Source: Moraxella sp. (GTDB lineage: Bacteria > Pseudomonadota > Gammaproteobacteria > Pseudomonadales > Moraxellaceae). Taken from it: a stretch of DNA of 59,452 bases. This document shows, piece by piece, positions 34,736-44,467 of the stretch. The stretch is from positions 1 through 59,452 of the forward strand of contig JAUNEE010000002.1 of assembly GCA_030525705.1 (NCBI GenBank), written 5' to 3'. Every line of letters begins with the position of its first letter. Within the stretch, counting starts at the first letter, position 1. The notes under the pieces were generated by a model. The model was not told where the DNA came from. It did not search any database and was given only the letters and a program-made list of their open reading frames with translations. Made by a program: the position numbers and the translations under genes.

Positions 34736-35830
34736 ATGAAAGTTGCATGTAGCTATAATCCGCTATTCCTAGATAATTCACTGCCCATCAATAAAAATGT
34801 GCAGCTGATCGAATTGGGAATGGAGGCATACCACCATATTTTTTCTAATAAATCCCACGAGCTATCACAATCTTACTCACGTAGCCTTTCTCTTCACTTA
34901 GCAAGAAGCCCTATTGCCGAAGATGAATTTCACCAAGATGCATTCATAAAAGAAAAGTTATTACCTATTCATGCTGATGATAAAATTATCAGCATTGGAT
35001 TTCATTTATCTGGTAGCAGATATGAAAATATAGGTAAATTTGGGCTAACTTCTCATTATAAAGCATCAAAAGTCATCGAATCGAACTGCATAAGATTTAT
35101 TAATGAAGTTGAAAAACAGACCAAAAAGGAAGTATGGATAGAAAACGCCAACTTCTACTCGGAGAATCTAACTGAAATTATTGAAAATTGGAGAAGTGTT
35201 GCTCGAATTTTAGAGAGTTCTAATGCAAAATTAATTGTTGATATTAGTCATTTAATTATAGATTGCGTAAACATAGGTGTCTCACCAGAAATTTTTATAG
35301 GGTGTATAAACTGGGACAGAGTTGCAGAAATACACCTATCAGGCATTGTAACGGGTAAAGATGGAGCACTGCATGACGGACATGGAAATGCGGTTGATTC
35401 AAGAGCTTGGGAATTTTTCAATAAAATTCTTAAATTAAATTTATTGAATAATAATGCGTTTATCAATATAGAGCACAGCGAATCATCTTGGAAAAATAAC
35501 ATAGAAACCTATCAAGAGGATTTTTTAAAGCTCAAAACGCTCATTGATAATTATCAAAAAATCAAAAATCACTCAGAAAGATATGCTAAGTCCGAAACAT
35601 ATGCCATATCTTATATTAAAAAAACACTTTACAGTCAAATAAAAAACTATCAATATATATGTCAATCACTCAACAAAAACGAAGACGATATTTTTGATGA
35701 GTGGCTAAATTATACTTTTTCAAATTACAAACGAATATCTCTTTCAAAAAGTGAGATTGATTCAGCGATGGAAAGTGATTGCGTGTATATATTAGATTCT
35801 TTTATTGAATTCGTGGAGAACATACAATGA
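34736..35830 (+). CDS. MNIO/DUF692-like enzyme with C-terminal extension (first)
   Basis: A 364-residue protein. The first 285 residues look like a TIM barrel of the DUF692/MNIO (multinuclear non-haem iron oxidase) superfamily. Candidate metal ligands include His90 (GFHLSGSR), Glu136-Asn137 (VWIENANF), Asp169 (LIVDISHLI), His200 (EIHLSG), His213/Asp214/His216 (LHDGHG) and Glu246 (NIEHSES). The C-terminal 80 residues are helical and lack similarity I recognise; they may bind the precursor leader. It overlaps the next gene by four bases (ATGA). MNIOs oxidise peptide side chains or backbone in methanobactin, bufferin and 3-thiaglutamate pathways. Divergent, so family placement is by motif pattern. 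Confidence 0.65.
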   Translation: MKVACSYNPLFLDNSLPINKNVQLIELGMEAYHHIFSNKSHELSQSYSRSLSLHLARSPIAEDEFHQDAFIKEKLLPIHADDKIISIGFHLSGSRYENIGKFGLTSHYKASKVIESNCIRFINEVEKQTKKEVWIENANFYSENLTEIIENWRSVARILESSNAKLIVDISHLIIDCVNIGVSPEIFIGCINWDRVAEIHLSGIVTGKDGALHDGHGNAVDSRAWEFFNKILKLNLLNNNAFINIEHSESSWKNNIETYQEDFLKLKTLIDNYQKIKNHSERYAKSETYAISYIKKTLYSQIKNYQYICQSLNKNEDDIFDEWLNYTFSNYKRISLSKSEIDSAMESDCVYILDSFIEFVENIQ

Positions 35831-36624
35831 ATTATAAGAAAATTGGCGTAAACTGGACAGGTATCAGAGATTTGGAATCTTTAGAATTTATGACATCGAA
35901 CGGTCATATTGATTTTATTGAAATACTGATTGATAATTTTCTAAATTGTGAGCCTAAATCCATACTAGACACAATAAAAGACATTCCTTGTGCGTTTCAT
36001 ATTATGAACTCTAGATTTATAGATAATGACATTAGCAATTTATCATCTATGGCAAAATCTATTAATTTTCTCAAAAAGGAATTGAATCCTATTTATGTCT
36101 CAGACCATCTAGGGAAGTTTTACTACAAAGAATTTACCTTGCCTCAAATGCTAGAGGTCGACTATCAGAACGATAGCAAAAAGATATTTGAAAAATTAAG
36201 CATTTGGCAAGATTTACTAGAATGCGAAATTTTTCTAGAAAATTACCCTTCAATCTTTAGGCAACCAGTTGGACAAGCTGAGTTCTTTGAGCATCTAATT
36301 AACGCAACAAATTGCGGATTGCTTTTTGATATTTCCAATGCAATCATATCTGAATCTAATACAGGGTATGCTATATCAAGTTGGGATAAAATAGCAAAAT
36401 CTACTAGCCATTTTCATATAGCAGGATATGCCCCTTGTGGAATAGAAAATGAATTCCTAGTTGATACTCATGACTGCGAAATTAGTGATGTAGGGCTAAA
36501 ATGGACTGAGCATTTTTTAAGAACCACTACAAGTAATAAAATTACAATCTCTGTGGAGAGGGACGGCAATTTTAATAATTCAGAATGGCTATCAGACATT
36601 CAGAGAGTAAGGGAAGTAATATGA
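35827..36624 (+). CDS. MNIO/DUF692-family enzyme (second, canonical)
   Basis: A 265-residue protein that matches DUF692 closely: His58 (AFHIMN), Asp93-His94 (VSDHLG), Glu138-Asn139 (LENYPS), Asp168-Ile-Ser-Asn (LLFDISN), His197 (FHIAGY), Asp213-x-His215-Asp216 (VDTHDCE) and Glu244 (VERDGN). These are the ligands that hold two or three iron atoms in MbnB, TglH and related enzymes. It probably installs the oxidative modification on the precursor Cys or a nearby residue. The gene is AT-rich like its neighbours and translationally coupled on both sides: ATGA overlaps occur at its start and at its end. Confidence 0.85.
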   Translation: MNYKKIGVNWTGIRDLESLEFMTSNGHIDFIEILIDNFLNCEPKSILDTIKDIPCAFHIMNSRFIDNDISNLSSMAKSINFLKKELNPIYVSDHLGKFYYKEFTLPQMLEVDYQNDSKKIFEKLSIWQDLLECEIFLENYPSIFRQPVGQAEFFEHLINATNCGLLFDISNAIISESNTGYAISSWDKIAKSTSHFHIAGYAPCGIENEFLVDTHDCEISDVGLKWTEHFLRTTTSNKITISVERDGNFNNSEWLSDIQRVREVI

Positions 36625-37163
36625 TAATTGATGATATTTGTTTAGCTTTTTTTACATCACAAAAAAAGCCATATTTCGAAAACAAGGAAAAAATTTATGT
36701 ATCATTATTGATTCATTCTTGGATTGATGCATTATTAACCGCCGTACCAACATTGAACACAATCATAGACATTGACAATGAATCAGAATTTTCTAAATTC
36801 GTTCTATGGTGTTTTAATAACAGTAATAGACTTAACTGGACTGTTGGCATATCTATTATCAGATACCTAAAACATATAAATAAGGATATTGATAAAGAGA
36901 CAAGACATATGTTAATTTTATTTTCTTGCTCGCAATGGACTTACGAAAATAAAACCTCTGAACATTATCTATTTGTCATAGATAAACATTATAGCGATTT
37001 TATTTTTTGTTCCGAAAAAAGTTCAGACGCCAGAATCTCTAGAAAAACCTACATGATAAAAAATAATATAATTCAAAATCTTGGTCATCATGACTTTTAC
37101 TACTTTACATTATGTAAAAATTCAAATTTAAATATTAGCAATCTACCAATCAAGGAAGTCTAG
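36621..37163 (+). CDS. Unknown RiPP partner protein (possible MbnC-like role)
   Basis: A 180-residue protein. The start at ATG 36621 is chosen because it overlaps the stop of the preceding enzyme (ATGA); an earlier in-frame start would run 36 bases into it. I recognise no family. It is mostly helical with an acidic, aromatic-rich C-terminal half and has no signal peptide or membrane segment. In methanobactin operons the equivalent position is held by MbnC, a leader-binding partner of the MNIO MbnB of similar size (about 190). That analogy is from position and size only. Confidence 0.55.
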   Translation: MIIDDICLAFFTSQKKPYFENKEKIYVSLLIHSWIDALLTAVPTLNTIIDIDNESEFSKFVLWCFNNSNRLNWTVGISIIRYLKHINKDIDKETRHMLILFSCSQWTYENKTSEHYLFVIDKHYSDFIFCSEKSSDARISRKTYMIKNNIIQNLGHHDFYYFTLCKNSNLNISNLPIKEV

Positions 37164-37164
37164 A

Positions 37165-38424
37165 ATGAATCAAAGCAAAGAAATAATCAAGCAAGCAATC
37201 ACAATTGGTGCTTCAAAATTTGTTGCACTTTCAATGCCATTTGCCGATATTGTTATATTATCAAAATTATCCAAAAGTCAAAACTCTCTTGCGGATTATG
37301 TATTCTCAACACAAATAATTCAAGTATTCGTTGTTCTGTGTCTAGCTCTATCTGTGGGAATACCCATATTCTATAATCAAAGTAAAGAAAAAGAAAACTC
37401 TATATCCCTCTGTATGGGATATTCATTTTTTCTGGGATTTATTATATTCTCCCTCAGTCTCATATTATTATATTTACTCAGTTTTATAAGTCCATTAACT
37501 TTAACCCAACAACTTACTTATATTTACTTATCTTTTGGTATTTTATTTCTACCAGCATATATTATATTTTCTCATGTACTAGATACGATGGGAAAATCCA
37601 ATAAAGTTTTTAATATTACAATTATTTTTGCCATATCAAACTTGATTCTAAATTTAATCTTTGTCCTAGGAAGTGAAATGCAAAATCAAGTTGCTGTAGC
37701 ATTAACAACAACATTAATTAGATGTTTTGGTGCATTTTTGTTTTTATACATTGTATTTAAAGAGTTAAGTAAAAAATACATAAAGCCAAAATTTGATAGA
37801 AAAAATTTTATTCAAATTGGTAGCTTTGGAATATCTGATGCTGCAACTAGTTTATTATTTGCAACCTCATTTGCTGCACTAACCTATTATTTAAGCATTA
37901 ATTCTACTGATGAAATGGTTGCAACTTATGGAATTTTATTAAATTTCATCAACATTATCTTTGTTATTTATATAGGTCTATCCTCCTCTATATCCATCAA
38001 TTTATCAAAGATAAATAGTGAAGATAAAGAGGAAATTAAAAAATCAAATGACAAATACTGGAATAAATTTATTATTAAATTTTGTCTTTTGGTAGGTTTT
38101 ATCATTTTTATTTTAATACCAATTTTTTCTTGGTTATACTTTGGGCATATAAAATCAACAACAATAACAATAATGTCTATCGCTCTACTGGTTGCGTTAT
38201 TTGACGGAATGAATATATCCATTATCTCAAAGCTTAGGGTGCTAGGATTTAAAAAATACCCGCCTTTATTTCGAATGTCCTTGGTTTTTATAGGTATGCC
38301 TGTTGGCATATTACTATTAAAATACTTTGATATTTCAGGGATATTTATCGCATTTGCATTCGCCAATTTTCTTGCATTGGTAATGCTACTAGCCTACGAT
38401 AAATATAAAATACCAAAAAACTAG
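37165..38424 (+). CDS. MATE/MOP-superfamily exporter of RiPP cluster
   Basis: A 419-residue membrane protein with about twelve hydrophobic segments, two halves of six separated by a charged loop. It belongs to the MOP superfamily (MATE or Wzx-like), which exports small molecules with proton or sodium antiport. It begins one base after the partner gene. Methanobactin operons also use a MATE exporter (MbnM), so the likely role is export of the finished peptide product. The lack of a peptidase in the cluster means the leader is removed by a host enzyme or the exporter carries the uncut product. Confidence 0.75.
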   Translation: MNQSKEIIKQAITIGASKFVALSMPFADIVILSKLSKSQNSLADYVFSTQIIQVFVVLCLALSVGIPIFYNQSKEKENSISLCMGYSFFLGFIIFSLSLILLYLLSFISPLTLTQQLTYIYLSFGILFLPAYIIFSHVLDTMGKSNKVFNITIIFAISNLILNLIFVLGSEMQNQVAVALTTTLIRCFGAFLFLYIVFKELSKKYIKPKFDRKNFIQIGSFGISDAATSLLFATSFAALTYYLSINSTDEMVATYGILLNFINIIFVIYIGLSSSISINLSKINSEDKEEIKKSNDKYWNKFIIKFCLLVGFIIFILIPIFSWLYFGHIKSTTITIMSIALLVALFDGMNISIISKLRVLGFKKYPPLFRMSLVFIGMPVGILLLKYFDISGIFIAFAFANFLALVMLLAYDKYKIPKN

Positions 38425-38432
38425 TCAAAATT

Positions 38433-38481
38433 TCTAGCACTAAAATTCATCAAGAACCAGTACAGATGAATTTTAGCGCTA
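38433..38481. repeat. Long hairpin at right end of RiPP cluster
   Basis: Near-perfect inverted repeat CTAGCACTAAAATTCATC with GATGAATTTTAGCGCTAG (18 bp, one mismatch), loop of 13. It starts eight bases after the exporter stop. No T-run follows. It may stabilise the transcript 3' end, act as a terminator with low efficiency, or mark the edge of the inserted segment. Confidence 0.65.
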
Positions 38482-38705
38482 GATGCGTACATAAAGCCAA
38501 TATCATCTACATCCTTAAAAATCTGTGAAAATCTCCACATTCAAACTTGTAGCCTCAACAAATATGAACACACAGATATCAGTAAACAATAAAAAATTTA
38601 AATTAAATTTTTTGTAAACTTATGTAAAGAATTAAAAACCCCCTAGCATTTCAGCAAATTTGGCTTTACAATAGCTTGTTATTTTTATTTTTTATAAGGC
38701 TGACC

Positions 38706-39620
38706 ATGGACAACACCCCCCTAAGCACCGTCCCCACCCGTGAGCTGGTGCCCGCCATGCCCACACACTTGACCGCACCTGGGGTCAATCTAGGTGCTTA
38801 TATTAACACCGTCCATCAAATTCCCATTTTAAGCCCTGAAGAAGAGCAAGAGCTGGCACACCGTTATCATGAGCAAGGTGACGTGGAGGCGGCTCGGCTT
38901 TTGGTTTTGTCGCATTTGCGTTTTGTGATTCACATCGCCAGAAGTTACTCTGGCTACGGGCTATCCCAAGCCGACCTTATCCAAGAAGGCAACCTTGGGC
39001 TAATGAAAGCGGTGAAACGCTTCGACCCCACCAAGGGCGTCCGCCTTGTCAGCTTTGCCGTGCATTGGATTAAAGCGGAGATTCATGAATTCGTCATTAA
39101 AAACTGGCGAATCGTAAAAATCGCCACCACCAAAGCCCACAGAAAGCTGTTTTTTAACCTGCGTAGCCTAAAAAAATCCAGCAACCAGCTGAATTTGGAC
39201 GAAGCGGAGGCCATCGCCAAAGATTTGGGTGTCACTGTCAAACAAGTACTCGAGATGGAAGCACGGCTTACCAGCTATGACGCCTCCTTTGAACTACAAG
39301 ACAGCGATGAAGATGACGGACGCTACGCCCCGCAGCTGTTCCTAGAAGACGCCATCGACCCTGCTCAGGTGGTCGAAGATGCCGACTGGGAAGAAAATAC
39401 CACGACAGCCCTCGCCACCGCCATGCAGGATTTGGACGAACGCTCTCGGGACATCATTAACCAGCGTTGGCTTGCTGACCAAAGAGCCACTCTGCACGAG
39501 CTTGCCGCTCAGTACAACATCTCCGCCGAACGGGTGCGTCAAATTGAAAAAAACGCCATGGACAAAATCAAAAGTGCCATGATGATTGATAATATGATTT
39601 TAGATGAAGATGACTACTAA
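38706..39620 (+). CDS. rpoH: RpoH, heat-shock sigma factor (sigma-32)
   Basis: A 304-residue sigma-70-family factor. The start at ATG 38706 (MDNTPLSTV) has AAGG upstream; the earlier in-frame ATG adds ten hydrophobic residues and is rejected. Region 2 is complete (LVLSHLRFVIHIARSYSGYG, QADLIQEGNLGLMKAVKRFD), followed by the sigma-32 RpoH box near 130 (KNWRIVKIATTKAHRKLFF) and region 4 (LHELAAQYNISAERVRQIEK). It directs transcription of chaperone and protease genes. The end overlaps the DUF423 gene. Confidence 0.95.
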   Translation: MDNTPLSTVPTRELVPAMPTHLTAPGVNLGAYINTVHQIPILSPEEEQELAHRYHEQGDVEAARLLVLSHLRFVIHIARSYSGYGLSQADLIQEGNLGLMKAVKRFDPTKGVRLVSFAVHWIKAEIHEFVIKNWRIVKIATTKAHRKLFFNLRSLKKSSNQLNLDEAEAIAKDLGVTVKQVLEMEARLTSYDASFELQDSDEDDGRYAPQLFLEDAIDPAQVVEDADWEENTTTALATAMQDLDERSRDIINQRWLADQRATLHELAAQYNISAERVRQIEKNAMDKIKSAMMIDNMILDEDDY

Positions 39621-40011
39621 ACCCACTCTCGCTAAAAAGACCGCTGCCGCTGCCTGCCTGCTGCTCGCAGTAGGTGTGCTTTTAGGGGCATTCGGCGCAC
39701 ACGGACTAAAAAACATCACCAGCCCAAAAGCACTTGAGCTATGGAGTACCGCCACGCTGTATCTTTTGATCCACGGGCTTGGGGTGCTTTGCCTGAGTGC
39801 TTTGCTTGAAAAAGGTTGGATAAATCTTCGCCCTGTGCTGTGCCTAATGATAGGCGTTATGTTCTTTTCAGGGTCGCTGTACGGCTTGGCACTCGGTCTG
39901 CCACGTGCATTTGGTATGATCACGCCCATCGGTGGCGTATTTTTTGTGATTGGTTGGGGGTATACGGCAATTCAGCTGCTTTCAAAGAAACCCGCAGCCA
40001 TGCCCCACTAA
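39604..40011 (+). CDS. DUF423 (YgdD-like) inner-membrane protein
   Basis: A 135-residue protein with four transmembrane helices and the family sequence LLGAFGAHGLK. It overlaps the end of rpoH by 17 bases; an internal ATG at 39610 is an alternative start. Its 3' end overlaps that of rpoN on the other strand by four bases. Function of the family is unknown. Confidence 0.85.
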   Translation: MKMTTKPTLAKKTAAAACLLLAVGVLLGAFGAHGLKNITSPKALELWSTATLYLLIHGLGVLCLSALLEKGWINLRPVLCLMIGVMFFSGSLYGLALGLPRAFGMITPIGGVFFVIGWGYTAIQLLSKKPAAMPH

Positions 40012-41582
40012 AGCTTTTGTTTGCGTTGGGTTGATGAGCCGATGTTCATCGCCTCACGGTATTTTGTGACAGTACGGCGGGCGATGGTCACGCCCTTTTC
40101 CTCTAAACGGCGGGTCAGCTCGCTGTCCGACAAGGGCTTTCTCGGGTCTTCACCATCAATCATCTCTTTGACCATGGCACTAATCGCCGTGGAAGAGACT
40201 TCACCATCATCACTCGACACGTGTGAAGAAAAAAAGTATTTCAAGGAATGCACCCCTTGCGGTGTGAGCATAGTTTTATTGGTGGTAAGACGTGACACTG
40301 TGGACTCATGCAAATCCACCACTTCCGCCACTTCCCGAAGCGTCAAAGGCTGCATGGCAACCGCCCCCTCCAATAAAAACGCCTGCTGTTTTTGGACGAT
40401 ACAGCTTGCCACTTTAAGTAGATTCTGATTACGCTCCTCAATACTACGAATGAACAGCCGTGCGTCCATAAGGTTGTTTTTTAGGTATTGGTTATCGGGC
40501 GTCTCATCACCCCGTTTTATCATGCTGGCGTATTCTTGATTGATTTGGAGGCGGGGCAAAGTTTCAGGGTTTAGTAAAACACGCCAACACTCGGTGTCTT
40601 GGCTGTGCTGTGTGCTGCGTTTATTGGCGTCTTTAGCAAAGACCAAAATATCAGGCACTTCCCGCTCTTGGCTGACCGCACCCGCCTGCACTAAAAACTG
40701 CTCGGCAGGATTCGGCTCAAGCGTACGAATCAGGGCAATCGCCCCTTTAATCTCGTCCAGATTAAGCCCTGTCTCAAGCTGCAGCTCTTTGATGTTGTTC
40801 GTTTGGAGGTGATTTGCCGAGCCTAACACCAGCCTTGCTTCGCTAATACATTCTGTATCAAAGGGCAATTTGGCAAGCTGTAGCAATAGGCACTCCACCA
40901 AGTCTCTCGCCCCTACGCCCGTAGGACTACAAGACTGAATCATGCGTAATACCGCCTGCACCTCCTCGATGCCAACCGTCTCATCTAACTCATAAAAAGA
41001 CAGCATCATCTCGAAGTTTTTTACCACATCCTCTAAAGGCAGCCGCACAAAGCCCATGTCGTCCATGGCGTCAATCAACTGCTCAGCGATGAGCTTATCC
41101 AAGGTCGACAGCCGCTTAAAGTTCATCTGCCAGCGGACATGGTCTTGAATAGATAGACTGGTCGAACCCTCGCTCTCAAAGTCATCATCCGCACCCGAAG
41201 GCACGCCATAATCACTAAAACCATCCACGTCATCGCCATACACTTCCTGCCAGCCCATATCCATGGCGTCATCGTCCAAAGACAAGCTGTCGATTTTATC
41301 CAGACTGTCTTCCCTAGACTCTTCATCAAAGCCATCTGAACTATCAAGGCGGGTCTTCTCCCAAGTATTTCCCGACCAATCCTCCAGCGTCGGCACAGTC
41401 TGGGCAGTAACGTCCTCACCCTCGTCCACCCGCTCAAGTAATGGGTTGGCGTCAAGCTTGGCTTGCACCTCTTGCTCAAGCTCAAGGCTCGACATCTGCA
41501 AAAGCTTGATGGCTTGTTGCATTTGTGGGGTTAGCTTTTGCGATTGACCTAGGTTGACCCCAAGCCCAAACGACATACTCAT
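40008..41582 (-). CDS. rpoN: RpoN, sigma-54
   Basis: A 524-residue sigma-54. Region I is LGVNLGQSQKLTPQMQQAIK at the N-terminus, followed by a long acidic region II (about residues 70-140), the core-binding region, and the RpoN box ARRTVTKYRE near the C-terminus. In this family it controls type IV pilin transcription (pilA) through an enhancer-binding protein. The companion genes hpf and ptsN usually found downstream are absent; the DUF423 gene converges instead. Confidence 0.95.
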   Translation of the reverse strand: MSMSFGLGVNLGQSQKLTPQMQQAIKLLQMSSLELEQEVQAKLDANPLLERVDEGEDVTAQTVPTLEDWSGNTWEKTRLDSSDGFDEESREDSLDKIDSLSLDDDAMDMGWQEVYGDDVDGFSDYGVPSGADDDFESEGSTSLSIQDHVRWQMNFKRLSTLDKLIAEQLIDAMDDMGFVRLPLEDVVKNFEMMLSFYELDETVGIEEVQAVLRMIQSCSPTGVGARDLVECLLLQLAKLPFDTECISEARLVLGSANHLQTNNIKELQLETGLNLDEIKGAIALIRTLEPNPAEQFLVQAGAVSQEREVPDILVFAKDANKRSTQHSQDTECWRVLLNPETLPRLQINQEYASMIKRGDETPDNQYLKNNLMDARLFIRSIEERNQNLLKVASCIVQKQQAFLLEGAVAMQPLTLREVAEVVDLHESTVSRLTTNKTMLTPQGVHSLKYFFSSHVSSDDGEVSSTAISAMVKEMIDGEDPRKPLSDSELTRRLEEKGVTIARRTVTKYREAMNIGSSTQRKQKL

Positions 41583-41818
41583 GCGACTTTTTGCCTTAAC
41601 AAAACCAAAAAACGAGCGGAAGACACCCCAGCCACAGCAAGGACATCATCGAAAAACCGCAAACACTGAAAAACACTCGAGCAGCTTAAAACCGAGCCAT
41701 TTTTAAGCGATATGCAAAAATTATGCCATATTAGTATAGCACACAGAAACACTATTTAGGACGTCTAAACAGATAATCGGCAAGCGTAGGCGATAAAAAT
41801 AAAAAAATACACCGAAAA

Positions 41819-41846
41819 AAACAGCCCAAAACAGGCTGTTTTTTAA
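41819..41846. terminator. Terminator between rpoN and hemE
   Basis: Stem ACAGCC / GGCTGT (41821-41826 with 41834-41839) with A- and T-tracts on the outside. It ends hemE transcripts on the minus strand and could act in both directions. Confidence 0.85.
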
Positions 41847-41855
41847 CTATCGCCA

Positions 41856-42965
41856 TCAAATGCGATACTCATGCACCGCATCGATGAATACTTTGGCATG
41901 GTCAGGATTGACCCACTGCGTGATACCATGCCCAAAGTTGGCGACATAGCCCGTCTTATCTGTGGCATAAGCGTCATCAAGCATACGCTTAACTTCAGCA
42001 CGAATGCTGTCTTTGCTGCCATAGAGTGTCGCAGGGTCTAGGTTGCCTTGAATGGCTTTTGAGTGTTGGAGTTTTTTATGAGAGATGGTTAAAGCACGCT
42101 GAGTCTCGCTTAAAGTAAGACGCGCCTTATCCAAACGGGTCGTCCAGTCTAAGCCCAAAGCGTCCGCATCGCTGTCGGCTTGGATATCTAGCCACTGCCC
42201 GCCGCCTTTTGTGAATAAGACCACAGGCACATCGGGGTGCTTGGCTTTTAATGCCGCAACAATCTCACGGTTATATTTATGGCTAAATTCCACGAACTGA
42301 CGATGACCGAGCGCCCCGCCCCAGCTGTCGAAAATCTGCACCACCTGCGCACCTGCACGGATTTGGGCGTCCAGATAGTCGATGACCGCAGTGCTGATTT
42401 TTGATAATAAGGCATGCAAAAACTCAGGGCGTGCGTACATCATCTCTTTGGTATGGCGGAACTCACGGCTGGAGCCACCCTCCACCATATAAGTCGCAAG
42501 CGTCCACGGCGACCCACTAAAACCGAACAGCGGCACTTGCCCGTTTAGCTCTTTTCGGATATTTGTGACGGCTTTTAGGACGTAATCCAGCTGAGTTTCC
42601 ACTTTGATAGCAGGCAGTCTTTCAAGGTCGGTGGGCGTCCGCACGGTGTACTTTAACTTTGGACCTTCGCCCTCCTCAAAATACAGACCCAGCCCAAACG
42701 CATCAGGAATGGTTAAAATATCACTAAACAAAATAGCAGCGTCTAGCTCGAAGCGGCGTAAGGGCTGCAAGGTTACTTCAGTCGCCTTATCCACGTCCTT
42801 GCATAAGCTTAAAAAGTCGCCCGCCTTGGCACGCACTTCTTTATATTCTGGCAGATAACGCCCTGCCTGACGCATCATCCATACAGGTGTGGTATCCACA
42901 GGCTCGAAACGCAAGGCACGCAAAATGCGGTCGTTTTTTAAGGGGGCGAATTTTTGGGTTTGCAT
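41856..42965 (-). CDS. hemE: HemE, uroporphyrinogen III decarboxylase
   Basis: A 369-residue enzyme with the family signature [18 protein letters not shown] near the N-terminus and [16 protein letters not shown]. It removes four carboxyls from uroporphyrinogen III to make coproporphyrinogen III in haem synthesis. Length is normal (about 355). It lies 56 bases downstream of obg on the same strand. Confidence 0.95.
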   Translation of the reverse strand: MQTQKFAPLKNDRILRALRFEPVDTTPVWMMRQAGRYLPEYKEVRAKAGDFLSLCKDVDKATEVTLQPLRRFELDAAILFSDILTIPDAFGLGLYFEEGEGPKLKYTVRTPTDLERLPAIKVETQLDYVLKAVTNIRKELNGQVPLFGFSGSPWTLATYMVEGGSSREFRHTKEMMYARPEFLHALLSKISTAVIDYLDAQIRAGAQVVQIFDSWGGALGHRQFVEFSHKYNREIVAALKAKHPDVPVVLFTKGGGQWLDIQADSDADALGLDWTTRLDKARLTLSETQRALTISHKKLQHSKAIQGNLDPATLYGSKDSIRAEVKRMLDDAYATDKTGYVANFGHGITQWVNPDHAKVFIDAVHEYRI

Positions 42966-43021
42966 GAATTTTCCTAATTTTTATCAAATCAATGTTAAAA
43001 AGCACCTGCCGCACACCTTGA

Positions 43022-44248
<1,227 letters not shown>

Positions 44249-44400
44249 TTACTTATCTAAATTTTTTTAAAATTAACTGCCAATTATAACACAGTTTCAC
44301 CGTGTTTTAAAAGCAAACTCAGTAAACACATTTTTTATTTTATTAAAACCACCCAAACGATTTTCTTTTTTTAATAAACTTCCTGCGAAACTCCGAAACA

Positions 44401-44433
44401 AAAAACACGCCCAAAAATTTTTGAGCGTGTTTC
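44401..44433 (-). terminator. Terminator of gap
   Basis: Stem AAACACGC / GCGTGTTT (44403-44410 with 44425-44432) with an A5/T5 inner stem. T-rich sequence follows on the minus strand. Confidence 0.8.
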
Positions 44434-44467
44434 TTAAAATTAAATCAAACGCACTATACCGAACGCA

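Noticed and set aside
34530-38424. Calling the RiPP cluster a methanobactin operon
   Set aside because: The order is similar, but the precursor has one Cys and no methanobactin core, two MNIO-like enzymes are present, and the TonB receptor and other mbn genes are missing.
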